Assembly: GCA_903873965.1 (NCBI GenBank)
Contig: CAIQQO010000120.1
Coordinates: forward strand, 1 to 35,599
Direction of reading: 5' to 3'
Origin: an uncultured bacterium
GTDB taxonomy: Bacteria > Chloroflexota > Anaerolineae > J036 > Brachytrichaceae
DNA: 35,599 nucleotides
Shown here: piece after piece, positions 1 to 9,099 of the stretch
How the letters are laid out: every line of letters begins with the position of its first letter
Numbering within the stretch: the stretch's first letter is position 1
Translations under genes and position numbers: made by a program
The notes under the pieces: model-generated
What the model was told of the DNA's origin: nothing
Databases searched by the model: none
Seen by the model: the letters and a program-made list of their open reading frames with translations, nothing else

Positions 1-32
1 TACGATGGCTGTGGGGTGAATATAGACATCAT

Positions 33-1055
33 TCATGAGCCGATCACAATCGGGCTGCCGCCCAGGCGCATAGAAGCCGTAATGGCATCAAGCGTTTGAA
101 CAACACCCAGGCTGAACACCCCATCAGATTTCGCGACAATCCCACTTTGTATAGCTTTTACAAATTCCTGTGCTTGAACTTTGAGTGGCTCATCTGTGCG
201 CACCTTGGGTAGGCGCACGTCGCCATCCCACATCGACAAACGCAGAAACTCGCCGTAATCGTTATATTCCTGCGTGACGTTGACGCCTTTATCATAAATG
301 GCGACGGGCGTCGCAGGCTGCATGTCGTCCCACGTCGCCATGCCTTTGTTGCCGACCACCGTCATCTGCCGAACCTTCTTCGGGTCTAGCCAACTTGCAT
401 TGATCGAGCCAATCGCTCCACCCGGGTACTTCAAGGTAATAAAGACGACATCCTCAACACCCGGGCGAATAAACGAGGCGCCTGTAGCTGAGACGGTCTC
501 AGGAGCACTGCCCAGTATCCAGTTAAAGACAGAAATGTCGTGTGTGGCCAGATCATAAGCTGCATTAACATCACTACGGATCGGCCCCAAATTGGTGCGC
601 ACCGCAGACAGATACTGCAAGCGTCCAAGTGTTCCGGCATCCACAACTTCCTTAAGCTTCAAAATACCAGCGTTAAAAAGGAAGACGTGCCCCGTCATGA
701 GTACGACGTGATGCTCAGCAGCCAACGCTGCCAGATCAGCAGCCTGGGCCGCAGTTTCGCATAAAGGCTTTTCACATAATATATGTTTGCCGGCCAGGAT
801 GGCTTCTTTCGCAATAGCGTAGTGTGTACTTGTCGGTGTTGAGACAACGAGCGCGTGAACCTTTGGATCACCCAGCGCCTGACGATAGTCTGTGCTGCAG
901 TTCATACCTGGATACATTGCTTTGATACGTTCCAGTCGTCCATTGTCCAAATCGATCACTGTGCTTACAGCGCATCCACTGAGGTTACTAAACGTTCTGA
1001 TGTGATTGGGCCCCCAGTATCCAGCACCAATTACAGCTAAGTTGAGAGTGTCCAT
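33..1055 (-). CDS. Gfo/Idh/MocA family NAD(P)-dependent sugar oxidoreductase
   Basis: This 340-residue protein is a Rossmann-fold sugar dehydrogenase or reductase. The nucleotide-binding motif GAGYWG is at residues 10-15, the family motif EKPL at 95-98, and the pair D168/H172 (in DLATHD) fits the catalytic Asp/His of the family. The GAGYWGPN start is typical of members in nucleotide-sugar and surface-polysaccharide loci (the WlbA/WbpB-like branch), so a UDP-sugar or free sugar is a reasonable substrate; the exact one cannot be read from the sequence. The start is an ATG at 1053-1055 and the stop is TGA at 33-35. It is transcribed away from the glycosyltransferase run and is separated from it by only 49 bases, so the two probably share a divergent promoter region and a pathway. 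Length is normal for the family. Confidence 0.9.
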   Translation of the reverse strand: MDTLNLAVIGAGYWGPNHIRTFSNLSGCAVSTVIDLDNGRLERIKAMYPGMNCSTDYRQALGDPKVHALVVSTPTSTHYAIAKEAILAGKHILCEKPLCETAAQAADLAALAAEHHVVLMTGHVFLFNAGILKLKEVVDAGTLGRLQYLSAVRTNLGPIRSDVNAAYDLATHDISVFNWILGSAPETVSATGASFIRPGVEDVVFITLKYPGGAIGSINASWLDPKKVRQMTVVGNKGMATWDDMQPATPVAIYDKGVNVTQEYNDYGEFLRLSMWDGDVRLPKVRTDEPLKVQAQEFVKAIQSGIVAKSDGVFSLGVVQTLDAITASMRLGGSPIVIGS

Positions 1056-1066
1056 ACGAAAGTGAG

Positions 1067-1094
1067 TTTACAACAAAACATCCGTTGATACAAT
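1067..1094 (+). promoter_or_regulatory. candidate sigma70-type promoter of the glycan cluster
   Basis: TTTACA at 1067-1072 and TACAAT at 1089-1094 are separated by 16 bases. The expected transcription start is about 1101, only a few bases before the ATG at 1105, and no Shine-Dalgarno sequence is visible. If used, the messenger would be almost leaderless. The call is by consensus match only. Confidence 0.4.
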
Positions 1095-1104
1095 ACGAGC
1101 CGCA

Positions 1105-2238
1105 ATGAAGATATTCCAGTATCACAAGGTTGATCGCGGTTACTACGAGGATGCTTATCAATCGTGGCGACGAACTGGGGGCAGCTTTCTTGATCACTTG
1201 CTCGATAAACAAGTGGGGTTTCGAATCACCCAGCGTGAGATGACGCGCGCTGGCATCGTTTATCAACTGGATATCCGCAGTAGCTTGCTATTGCCCCAGC
1301 AGGTGCGATGCTATTTGCCACTGCCCATCGCTAAACTCCTGCGAGGCGGATTGTGGGTCACAAAACTTGACCCCTGGTTACTGCAGCAAGACATCATTCG
1401 CCGCATTAATGCATTCAATCCCGATGTCGTCTTTTTTTCCATGGGGAGCAGCGTCTGGGAGTCCACACTACAAAAACTCAAGGAGAGCGGACGGCATCTC
1501 ACGTTATTCTGTGACCTTCCCGCCAAGACGATGATGGAACGAGACCGTCGTAATCTGCCCTACTTTGATATCATCTTTGAGGTAGCCAACCTTTCCAAGG
1601 GTTTACGGACAGCAGGCGCAACCCATCGAATAGAGTATGTCCCCATCGGTTTTGACCCCATGGTGCATCGCCCGCTTGCATTGACTCAGGCTGAACGCGA
1701 ACAATATGGCTCGGATGTCTGCTTCATCGGCGGTCTGGGCACGCGGTACCATAGTGAACGTCGCGAATGGGTCGAATATGCCATCGAACAAGGCGTAAAC
1801 ATGAAAATATGGGGAGGGTACCGCGAGCACTTTGTCGGCAGTCCGATCCTGAATCACTGGCATGGTCAGATCTGGGGCGACGAACAAGTTAAGGCACTGT
1901 GCGCGACTAAAATTGGTATCAATTTCCATGTCAACCACGAACCCGGCGAATTGGATAAGGGCATCAACTCGCGCGCGTTTGAGCTGGCCGGCTGCGGCGT
2001 GTTTCAGTTGCTGCGACGTGTGCCCAGTGTGAATGAGTTTTTTGAGGAAGGCAAGGAAATTGTGTGTTTCGATACTCGTGAGGAAATGCTGGATAAGATA
2101 AAGTATTACCTGAAGCATGAAACCGAGCGCACAAAAATCGCATCAGCATCACGTAGAAGAGCACTTAGAGACCATGTATGGTCGAAACGATTTGACAGTA
2201 TGTTCGCAGGGATGCGTCAGGCTTTCGACTTGGCCTAG
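1105..2238 (+). CDS. CgeB-like glycosyltransferase (GT-B fold)
   Basis: The 377-residue protein has the C-terminal signature of CgeB/YkvP-type glycosyltransferases: an N-SR-FE block with GCGVFQ near residue 295, then an E-x-F-x-x-G-x-E-I block, and a tail rich in R and K that ends with a conserved H-x-W-x-x-R pattern (HVWSKR). The N-terminal half (1-190) is the acceptor-side Rossmann-like domain. No signal peptide or membrane helix is visible, so it should act in the cytoplasm. It is the first gene of a rightward run of twelve genes including the prolyl isomerase, and probably adds a sugar to a lipid-linked glycan or to a surface protein. The donor is unknown. The ATG start lacks a ribosome-binding site. 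Confidence 0.8.
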   Translation: MKIFQYHKVDRGYYEDAYQSWRRTGGSFLDHLLDKQVGFRITQREMTRAGIVYQLDIRSSLLLPQQVRCYLPLPIAKLLRGGLWVTKLDPWLLQQDIIRRINAFNPDVVFFSMGSSVWESTLQKLKESGRHLTLFCDLPAKTMMERDRRNLPYFDIIFEVANLSKGLRTAGATHRIEYVPIGFDPMVHRPLALTQAEREQYGSDVCFIGGLGTRYHSERREWVEYAIEQGVNMKIWGGYREHFVGSPILNHWHGQIWGDEQVKALCATKIGINFHVNHEPGELDKGINSRAFELAGCGVFQLLRRVPSVNEFFEEGKEIVCFDTREEMLDKIKYYLKHETERTKIASASRRRALRDHVWSKRFDSMFAGMRQAFDLA

Positions 2239-2261
2239 AAACAAATCTGGCAGCAAATATC

Positions 2262-2828
2262 ATGACTTTGACAACGAAGCGCACACTTGATTTTGGATGT
2301 GGACAACATCGCCACCCCGATTCAATCGGAGTTGATATCAATCCGAACAGTAACGCGGATGTTATCGCAAATCTCGATGTTTTTCCTTACCCTTTTTCGT
2401 CAAGTTCATTTGATCATATCTACTGTGACGGCATCATCGAGCATCTTTCAAATATCGTGGGTGTCATGGAGGAAATCCACCGCATTGCGCGCCCAGGTGC
2501 TCACGTAACCATTGTCACTCCGTATTTCACCAGCGTCGACGCATTTACAGATCCCACCCATAAGCACTATTTCTCAGCTCGATCGTTCGACTATTTCACC
2601 GGCGATTTTCCCGAATACGGCTACTATTCGAGCACCACACGCTTTATTCGCCGCAGCATTGATATCAGTTTCTGGGCATTGCCAAGGTTGGGGAACATCC
2701 ATCCGCAACATCTGGTTGGCGCCAAAATCCTGGCAAAGCACTTCACCTCGATTTACGAACGTTTTTTTGCCTATGTTCTTCCTGCGCAAACCATTCGATT
2801 TGACCTTGAAGTTATAAAAGTTGGCTAG
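2262..2828 (+). CDS. class I SAM-dependent methyltransferase
   Basis: This is a short (188-residue) Methyltransf_11-type protein. Motif I is DFGCG near residues 10-14, followed by the acidic loop GVDINP, the motif II/III region with FDHIYCDGIIEHL, and the post-motif strand ending in VTIVTPYF. It has no membrane segment. It starts 23 bases after the preceding glycosyltransferase and its last 8 bases overlap the next gene if the upstream TTG of that gene is used, so translation is probably coupled. It most likely O-methylates a sugar of the glycan, or caps the chain; the substrate cannot be deduced from sequence. Confidence 0.8.
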   Translation: MTLTTKRTLDFGCGQHRHPDSIGVDINPNSNADVIANLDVFPYPFSSSSFDHIYCDGIIEHLSNIVGVMEEIHRIARPGAHVTIVTPYFTSVDAFTDPTHKHYFSARSFDYFTGDFPEYGYYSSTTRFIRRSIDISFWALPRLGNIHPQHLVGAKILAKHFTSIYERFFAYVLPAQTIRFDLEVIKVG

Positions 2829-3906
2829 CCCATTGCGTATCGCACTTGACACTCAATCCACCTTAGGTCGTAAAACCGGCATTGGCATCTATACATCAGA
2901 ATTGCTGGCTGCCATGCGCCGCGTGGCACCTGAACATGAGTATGTGGAACTCAACTGGGGAAATGATGTCAGCATGCGCCTGGACAGAAGGCTGCGTTGG
3001 CAGCAATACGAGATACCCAGACGTTCCAGGGACATTCACGCTGATTTATTGCATGTGCCCGGTTTTGATGCGCCTGTGCGGCGATCAATACCAACCATAC
3101 TCACCGTTCATGACTTGATCGGAATGTTATTTCCGCAAAACCTGCCCCCGGTTTCGCGTTTCTACTGGTCACGCTGGTTGCCGTTCACGGTACGTTACGC
3201 CGATGCCATCATCGCTGACTCAGCAGCCACTCGAAATGACATTGTGCACCTTTTGCACGCTGATCCTCAACGCATCACCGTTATCCCACTCGGCGTTTCT
3301 GAACTATTCCGTCCTGCCGCAACCACCATGATCGCCGATATGCGCAACAGGTATCACCTGATCAATCCCTACATCCTATTTGTCGGCACCCTCGAACCAC
3401 GCAAGGGAATTGATACTTTGATTGACGCTGTAGCACGACTTATACAGGGTTACCCACATGAGTTGGTACTTGTTGGCAAAAAAGGATGGTATTGGGATCG
3501 CCTGCAATCCCGAATTGCTAACAATGGCCTGGAGGGTCGTGTCCGTGTGCTCGACTATGTTCCCACCAACGACCTTCCCGCGATCTATAGCGGGGCAGAC
3601 GTTTTTGCATTTCCATCTCGTTATGAGGGCTTTGGGCTGCCCATATTAGAAGCTATGGCATGCTACACACCCGTAGTCTGCGCTAACGCATCTTCGCTAC
3701 CCGAAGTAGCCGGAACAGCTGCAATTCTGATCAAACCGGATGACGTAGAGGTCCTTACTTCTGCACTGTTGAAAGTAATCAACACACCCGAGTGCGCTTC
3801 AGCCATGCGGGATCAAGGTATCCTCCAGGCAAGTTTGTTTAGTTGGGATCAGACGGCACGAATGACTCTGGACTTGTATCAAAAAACGGTCACCACTCCT
3901 CTATAA
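2821..3906 (+). CDS. glycosyltransferase family 4 (GT-B)
   Basis: The 361-residue protein begins with IALDTQS followed by a glycine-rich TGIGIYTSELL stretch, as in many GT4 mannosyl/rhamnosyltransferases. The donor-binding half carries GTLEPRKG near residue 190 and the E-x7-E motif in YEGFGLPILEAM near residue 270, then a SLPEVAG segment. Both usable starts are TTG codons: 2821, which overlaps the methyltransferase stop, and 2833, which gives the more typical N-terminus MRIALD. Neither has a good Shine-Dalgarno sequence, so coupling to the upstream gene is likely. The enzyme should be cytoplasmic and add a hexose or deoxyhexose from a nucleotide donor; donor and acceptor are unknown. Confidence 0.88.
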   Translation: MASPLRIALDTQSTLGRKTGIGIYTSELLAAMRRVAPEHEYVELNWGNDVSMRLDRRLRWQQYEIPRRSRDIHADLLHVPGFDAPVRRSIPTILTVHDLIGMLFPQNLPPVSRFYWSRWLPFTVRYADAIIADSAATRNDIVHLLHADPQRITVIPLGVSELFRPAATTMIADMRNRYHLINPYILFVGTLEPRKGIDTLIDAVARLIQGYPHELVLVGKKGWYWDRLQSRIANNGLEGRVRVLDYVPTNDLPAIYSGADVFAFPSRYEGFGLPILEAMACYTPVVCANASSLPEVAGTAAILIKPDDVEVLTSALLKVINTPECASAMRDQGILQASLFSWDQTARMTLDLYQKTVTTPL

Positions 3907-3917
3907 TCTCCTGACGC

Positions 3918-5411
3918 ATGTTTGAACATCCCGACCAGGTTCTCAGCGTAGCACAAGCCTACTTCGGTAAGCCTCGCGTCCTCGTCATCGGAGATGTCAT
4001 GCTCGATCGGTATCTCTGGGGAGATGTCAACCGGATATCACCGGAATCACCAGTGCCGGTCGTGCGAGTCACCCGCGAGACGGAAGTAATGGGCGGTGCG
4101 GCGAATGTGGCCTCCAACCTCGCAAGTCTCGGCGCACGGGTCAGTCTTGCTGGTTACATCGGACAGGATGAATCTGGAACCAGGCTAAGAAACAAGGCAT
4201 TGGAAGCTGAGATTGAGACAGTAGGCTTAATCAGCATTCCCGGACGTCCAACAACCATCAAAACACGTGTGATCGGAGGACATCAGCAGATGCTCCGTAT
4301 CGATATCGAAGTCAACACTACCGCGCCTGACGCGGAATCGGATCTGCTGAGCGCCATATCTACGATCATCAACGCCAGTGGTAGTGATGAAGGAGATATA
4401 CCGGCAGCCATTGTGCTCTCCGACTATGCCAAAGGTGTTTTGTCGGAGCCTGTTTGCCATACCGTAATTGCTATCGCACGATCTCGCGACATTCCTGTGT
4501 TTGCCGCGCCAAAAGGTACGGACTACCGGAAATACACAAGTGCAACCGCGTTAGTACTCAATAAGTCTGAACTTGCCTCAGCCACACATACAACTACGCA
4601 TCATATCGATGCAATGACCAACGGGGCACGTCTGTTGCAGCGCGAATTGAGCCTGGAATATGTCCTGCTGACACGCGGTGAGCAAGGCATTTCATTGATC
4701 GAGCCGGATTCTGAACAACATGCCCCCGCCATGGCACGACAAGTCTTCGATGTATCGGGGGCCGGCGATACCGTCATCGGAACTTTTGCCATGGGTGTAC
4801 TTGCAGGCCTAACGCGAATCGACAGTGTGCGACTGGCTAACGTAGCAGCAGGCATCGTCGTCGGCAAAGTTGGGACGGTGGCGGTTAGTCGCACCGAGTT
4901 ACTGACTGAGTTGACGCGCCAACGCGACCTGGAGCAGATCGACAAGATCTGCAACTGGGACAAGCTAGGCCGCCGCCTGGCGGAATGGCGCAATCACGGA
5001 GAACGCATTGTTTTTACCAATGGCTGTTTTGATTTGCTACATGCCGGGCATGTGGTATACCTCGAAAAAGCGCGCCGTGAAGGCAATCGTTTGATCGTTG
5101 GACTCAATACCGATGCATCGGTACGGCGTATCAAGGGCGACGGGCGACCGATCATTCACGAAGGCGACCGAGCGCGTGTATTGGCTGCACTGGCGTCTGT
5201 TGATGCCGTGGTGCTATTTGACGACGACACGCCGATCAATCTTATCCGTGCAGTGAAACCTGATGTGCTGGTAAAAGGTGGCGACTACACCGAGGATGGC
5301 GTCATTGGCGCATCTGATGTTCGTCAATGGGGCGGTATCGTCGCATTAATACCCTATATCGAGGGGCGCAGCACAACTCGTATCATCAAGCGTATCGAAG
5401 CAACAGATTGA
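3918..5411 (+). CDS. hldE: bifunctional D-glycero-beta-D-manno-heptose-7-phosphate kinase / heptose-1-phosphate adenylyltransferase
   Basis: The 497-residue protein has the two-domain HldE (RfaE) layout. Residues 1-325 form a PfkB/ribokinase-fold kinase with GDVMLDRYLWG near the start, the GGAANVA substrate loop near residue 55 and the anion-hole motif GAGDT near 280. Residues 355-497 form a cytidylyltransferase-fold domain with TNGCFDLLHAGH (the HxGH nucleotide site) and the late block EGRSTT. It phosphorylates heptose-7-phosphate at C1 and, after GmhB removes the 7-phosphate, adenylylates heptose-1-phosphate to ADP-heptose. The fused form belongs to the ADP-heptose route rather than the GDP-heptose route. 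A TATAAT overlaps the preceding stop codon, 10 bases before this ATG, and no ribosome-binding site is seen. The next gene starts one base after the stop. Confidence 0.95.
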   Translation: MFEHPDQVLSVAQAYFGKPRVLVIGDVMLDRYLWGDVNRISPESPVPVVRVTRETEVMGGAANVASNLASLGARVSLAGYIGQDESGTRLRNKALEAEIETVGLISIPGRPTTIKTRVIGGHQQMLRIDIEVNTTAPDAESDLLSAISTIINASGSDEGDIPAAIVLSDYAKGVLSEPVCHTVIAIARSRDIPVFAAPKGTDYRKYTSATALVLNKSELASATHTTTHHIDAMTNGARLLQRELSLEYVLLTRGEQGISLIEPDSEQHAPAMARQVFDVSGAGDTVIGTFAMGVLAGLTRIDSVRLANVAAGIVVGKVGTVAVSRTELLTELTRQRDLEQIDKICNWDKLGRRLAEWRNHGERIVFTNGCFDLLHAGHVVYLEKARREGNRLIVGLNTDASVRRIKGDGRPIIHEGDRARVLAALASVDAVVLFDDDTPINLIRAVKPDVLVKGGDYTEDGVIGASDVRQWGGIVALIPYIEGRSTTRIIKRIEATD

Positions 5412-5412
5412 T

Positions 5413-6564
5413 ATGCCAACCACAGCAGACTCATCACGGCGCTACGGATTCGTCAAGCCATCGCTGATTAAGTTATTCAGCATGCTTGATGGGATGGGCG
5501 CCTTCATCGTCCGTCCATTTCGGCGCGGCGGAACATGGCCGGAGCCGCAACGCATCCTGCTGGTCAATCTGGCGCATATTGGCGACGTCGTATTAACCAC
5601 CGCAGCAGTCGCCGCTATCAGCGACCGTTATCCTATCACCTCGTTAACCATGCTCGTATCGCCATGGAGCGAACAGGTAGTCCGCCACAATCCACGGCTC
5701 CACGACGTCATAACGTATCGGCCTTCGTGGTGGGATCGCAACCGGGGCAGCCCGTATTTTGTCCTGCCCGAATTCACACAATTAGTTCAACAGGTGCGTG
5801 CGCGCCGTTTCGACTGGGTGATCAATTTCAAGTCATTTTTTCAGGAAAATCTCGCCTTTGCCTTAGCCCGCATACCACGTCGCATTGGATATGGCCTATA
5901 TGGCGGCGGTTTCATGCAGACCGATTTCGCCCCGTTCCAATGGAACACGCACACTGTATTGCAGCATATGCAACTGGCAGAAATGGCAGGTGCATCAAAT
6001 TCAAACCCACGGCTTGAACTCTATTTTTCGACTGAGGATCAACAAGCTGCAATCCCGTATCTACATACTCAGGCTGAAGGGCTGCGCGTCGCCATGCACC
6101 TCGGCGCCGGTTACCCGTCAAAGCTATGGCCTGTCGAACACTTCGCCTTGCTGGCCAGTCTGCTGCAGAAGTCTATGGGCGCCCACATCATCATCGTTGG
6201 CGGGAAAGAGGATATGCCACTGATCGAGCGCTTCCAGAGCTTATCAGAATCTCCGCACACCATTGCCGCGGGCAAGCTTAGCATCACACAAACGGCAGCT
6301 CTCATCCAGCAATGCGACATCTTCATTGGCAACGACTCCGGACCAGCACATCTGTCAGCAGCCGTCGGCACGCCCACAATATCTATTTTTTCCGGCGAGA
6401 CAGACGCTATGCTGTGGAAGCCTTGGAGCCCAAAAGCACGCTTCCTGCAACGCCACCCCGAGTGCTACCGGTGCGGATTGCAAGTGTGCAATCGCGATCA
6501 TATTTGCATGACATCGATTACGCCTGAGGATGTGATGAAGGAAATTGAGCATGTCCTTGCCTGA
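5413..6564 (+). CDS. glycosyltransferase family 9, heptosyltransferase-like
   Basis: The 383-residue protein shows the GT9 pattern: RILLVNLAHIGDVVLTT (the catalytic-Asp region, near residues 45-60), HLGAGYPSKLWP in the middle, and GNDSGPAHL plus GTPTISIFSG near residues 305-325 for the ADP-heptose site. A cysteine-rich tail (four cysteines, HPECYRCGLQVC and ICM) is common in heptosyltransferases. It lies between hldE and gmhB, one base after hldE, which supports ADP-heptose as donor. Known relatives (WaaF/WaaC) act on lipid A core, but some act on other acceptors, and nothing here shows a lipopolysaccharide. It is cytoplasmic or peripheral to the membrane. Confidence 0.88.
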   Translation: MPTTADSSRRYGFVKPSLIKLFSMLDGMGAFIVRPFRRGGTWPEPQRILLVNLAHIGDVVLTTAAVAAISDRYPITSLTMLVSPWSEQVVRHNPRLHDVITYRPSWWDRNRGSPYFVLPEFTQLVQQVRARRFDWVINFKSFFQENLAFALARIPRRIGYGLYGGGFMQTDFAPFQWNTHTVLQHMQLAEMAGASNSNPRLELYFSTEDQQAAIPYLHTQAEGLRVAMHLGAGYPSKLWPVEHFALLASLLQKSMGAHIIIVGGKEDMPLIERFQSLSESPHTIAAGKLSITQTAALIQQCDIFIGNDSGPAHLSAAVGTPTISIFSGETDAMLWKPWSPKARFLQRHPECYRCGLQVCNRDHICMTSITPEDVMKEIEHVLA

Positions 6565-7135
6565 AACGCGAAAAGAAGTACAGCACAAGGCAGTCTTCCT
6601 CGATCGTGATGGCACCATCAATGTGGAAGTCAACTACCTCAGCCGTGTTAAGGACTTCAAAATGTTGCAGGGCGTTCCTGAAGCAATCCGTGCATTGCGC
6701 CAGCACGGCTACAAGATCATCGTCGTTACCAATCAATCTGGAATTACCCGTGGCTTCTACTCAGAGGCCGATGTCGCAGCAATTCATGCTCGCATGGCGC
6801 ACGAACTGGACGAGTACGGAACCCAAATCGACGCGATCTACTATTGCCCGCATGCCCCGGGTGATGGTTGCGATTGCCGTAAGCCAGCCGCGGGGCTATA
6901 TGTGCGCGCCGCCCTGGACCTTAATCTTGATTTAGCAACCAGTTTCTGTGTCGGAGACAAATTGAGCGACCTGACGCCTGCGCAACGGCTTGGATGTCGC
7001 ACCGTGCTGGTTCTCACCGGGCATGGTGCTGTTGAAGCGGGTAGAGTCAATGCTCATACTGTCCAACCCGACCTGATCACCGCTGACCTTGCATCAGCTT
7101 CAGCATGGATCATCGACCAGCTAGAAAAGCCATGA
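6551..7135 (+). CDS. gmhB: D-glycero-D-manno-heptose-1,7-bisphosphate 7-phosphatase
   Basis: This HAD-superfamily phosphatase of 194 residues has the nucleophile motif FLDRDGT (D18, D20), the T-x-Q motif in VVTNQSGI, the zinc loop CPHAPGDGCDC near residues 98-110, then CRKP and the acidic motif GDKLSDL. The zinc loop is the mark of GmhB against generic HAD enzymes. It removes the 7-phosphate between the two HldE reactions. A longest-ORF start at TTG 6545 exists, but the AAGGA at 6537-6541 is nine bases before ATG 6551 and only three before 6545, so ATG 6551 is chosen. The start lies inside the GT9 gene and the stop overlaps the next ATG by four bases (ATGA), so translation is coupled on both sides. 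Confidence 0.95.
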   Translation: MSLPETRKEVQHKAVFLDRDGTINVEVNYLSRVKDFKMLQGVPEAIRALRQHGYKIIVVTNQSGITRGFYSEADVAAIHARMAHELDEYGTQIDAIYYCPHAPGDGCDCRKPAAGLYVRAALDLNLDLATSFCVGDKLSDLTPAQRLGCRTVLVLTGHGAVEAGRVNAHTVQPDLITADLASASAWIIDQLEKP

Positions 7136-8283
7136 ATATCATCTTTGACGCCCGCGTCATCCAGGATCATTTCCCCGGCATCGGGCGCTACGCCTACAAC
7201 CTGCTCAAACATTTGCCTGACCATTTGCGTGAAAACGATTCCATCACGGCGCTCATTGATTCACGCGCGCGCAGCGTCAATCTGGATGTACACGCTCTTC
7301 AGCATGAGCGCATCACGTTCGTCGATCATCGCGTGCGTTTCTTTGACCCGCGCAATTTGCTGCCGCCGACAGGCGTAAGTGACACCAAAGATAGCCTGTA
7401 TCACTTCACCTACTACGTCAGGCCGCATCTCGTGCGCCGGCCAACGGTGACGACGCTATATGACGCCATCTCGCATGTTTACCCCAACCTGACGCCTTCG
7501 CCACGCACGCGCATCATCATCCATCTGCTGACTACACTGGCCACCTCGGCATCGAGTGCTATCCTGACCATTTCGCAATCCGCCGCGCGCGACATTGCAC
7601 ATTATTACCCGGCAGCGCGCGGGAAGATTACGGTCACACCACTTGCGCCTGACGAACGGTTTACGCCAGTGGATCAAGCACAACAAGCACTCGTCAGAAC
7701 CAAGTACAACCTGCCGACTCATTTCACGCTTTACCTTGCCAGCAACAAACCTCACAAGAATCTCGTTCGATTGGTAGAAGCGTGGGGCATGGTGAAGCGC
7801 GATTGGAAGCCAGAGGTCAGTGATGATCTCCAATCCCCGCCCCTGCTCGTCATTGCCGGACACCAAGACCCGCGCTACAACGAAGCGCAGGTTCGTGTGC
7901 AGGAGCTGGGCTTAACTGACCAAGTGCGGTTCATCGGTGACACGCCCAATAGCGATTTGCCGGCGTTGTACTCTGCCTGCCGACTGTTTGTCTTTCCTTC
8001 TCTCTACGAAGGCTTTGGATTGCCACCGCTCGAAGCGATGGCCTGCGGCGCGCCTGTGGCGTGTTCCAATACATCCTCACTACCCGAAGTCGTTGGAGAC
8101 GCAGCCCTGTTGTTCAATCCACTCATACCCGCAGAGATTGCTGCGATGTGTCAACGTGTGCTACAAAACAGCGATCTGGAATCCAACATGCGCCAGAGCA
8201 GCTTGAAACAGGCTGCGAAGTTCACATGGCATCAATGCGCAGGCACAACGGTGGACGTTTATCGATCGGTCAAAAATCGATAA
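7132..8283 (+). CDS. glycosyltransferase family 4 (GT-B)
   Basis: The 383-residue protein opens with [10 protein letters not shown] and a [11 protein letters not shown] loop, and carries ASNKPHKN near residue 200, a [10 protein letters not shown] segment, and the donor motif E-x7-E in [12 protein letters not shown] followed by [11 protein letters not shown]. The ATG at 7132 overlaps the gmhB stop by four bases. An upstream in-frame ATG at 7105 lies inside gmhB and would add nine residues that do not look like a GT4 start, so it is rejected. It resembles the GT4 at 2821 and the two may be paralogues adding successive sugars. The donor sugar is unknown. Confidence 0.88.
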   Translation: MNIIFDARVIQDHFPGIGRYAYNLLKHLPDHLRENDSITALIDSRARSVNLDVHALQHERITFVDHRVRFFDPRNLLPPTGVSDTKDSLYHFTYYVRPHLVRRPTVTTLYDAISHVYPNLTPSPRTRIIIHLLTTLATSASSAILTISQSAARDIAHYYPAARGKITVTPLAPDERFTPVDQAQQALVRTKYNLPTHFTLYLASNKPHKNLVRLVEAWGMVKRDWKPEVSDDLQSPPLLVIAGHQDPRYNEAQVRVQELGLTDQVRFIGDTPNSDLPALYSACRLFVFPSLYEGFGLPPLEAMACGAPVACSNTSSLPEVVGDAALLFNPLIPAEIAAMCQRVLQNSDLESNMRQSSLKQAAKFTWHQCAGTTVDVYRSVKNR

Positions 8284-8348
8284 CTGTTAACCTGCCATGC
8301 TATACTTTCGGGGCACATGCACCTAGCCACCGAAGGAGATGATTCGAC
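8284..8348 (+). promoter_or_regulatory. short leader with a -10-like box and a strong ribosome-binding site
   Basis: This is the widest gap within the glycosyltransferase run. TATACT lies at 8301-8306 and AAGGAGA at 8334-8340, nine bases before a GTG at 8349. No matching -35 hexamer is visible. It could be an internal promoter that restarts transcription for the second half of the cluster. Confidence 0.3.
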
Positions 8349-9086
8349 GTGTCAATGAAGCGTATCGTGGTAATGCCTGCTTATAACGCCGGCCAAACCC
8401 TGCTCTACACCTACTCACTCATACCACATGACGCAGTTGACGAGATCATTCTTGTTGATGATGGAAGCGCCGACGCTACCATCGAAATCGCGCGGAAACT
8501 CGACCTTTCGCTGATCGTTCATCCTCACAATGCAGGATATGGCGCCAATCAGAAAACCTGCTACATGGAAGCCCTGCGCATGGGTGCTGACATCGTCATC
8601 ATGCTGCATCCCGATGGTCAATACGATCCTGCCATCATCCCAGACATGATTCATGCAATTGAGAATGGTGAAGGCGACTTCATTCTGGCATCCCGTTTTC
8701 TGGAACGTGGCGGCGCTCGCAAAGGTGGCATGCCGCTATATAAGTTCCTCTCCAATCGGTTTCTGACGACTGTAGAAAATTTGGCGTTGAACCTGCATTT
8801 GTCGGAATACCACTCCGGCTACCGTGCCTATTCGCGAAAGCTGCTCGAAACCGTGCCATTTCTGCGCAACTCAAATGATTTTGTCTTCGACACGCAGATG
8901 ATTTTTCAGGCAGTGAACTTTGGTTTCAAAATACACGAAGTGCCAGTGTCGACGAAATACTTCGAAGGCGCCTCCTCCATCAGCTTCCGGCGCAGCGTGG
9001 TCTACGGGCTATCAACCCTATCCATCGTCTTCAAGTACCTGCTCAACAAATACAACATCATCAAGAACCCGTTGTTTCATACTTGA
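8349..9086 (+). CDS. glycosyltransferase family 2 (polyprenyl-phosphate sugar synthase-like)
   Basis: The 245-residue GT-A protein has VVMPAYNAG at the start, the VDDGSAD nucleotide motif near residue 37, HPDGQYDP (the D-x-D-like metal site) near 88, SRFL and a closing SGYRAYS segment near 155, in the order seen in dolichol- or undecaprenyl-phosphate glycosyltransferases of the DPM1 type. There is no C-terminal membrane domain. The GTG start is chosen because AAGGAGA sits nine bases upstream; the in-frame ATG at 8355 would be fifteen bases away. It could provide a lipid-linked sugar for the GT-C enzyme encoded one gene further on; that pairing is inference. Confidence 0.85.
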   Translation: MSMKRIVVMPAYNAGQTLLYTYSLIPHDAVDEIILVDDGSADATIEIARKLDLSLIVHPHNAGYGANQKTCYMEALRMGADIVIMLHPDGQYDPAIIPDMIHAIENGEGDFILASRFLERGGARKGGMPLYKFLSNRFLTTVENLALNLHLSEYHSGYRAYSRKLLETVPFLRNSNDFVFDTQMIFQAVNFGFKIHEVPVSTKYFEGASSISFRRSVVYGLSTLSIVFKYLLNKYNIIKNPLFHT

Positions 9087-9099
9087 GTCATCGCACACC

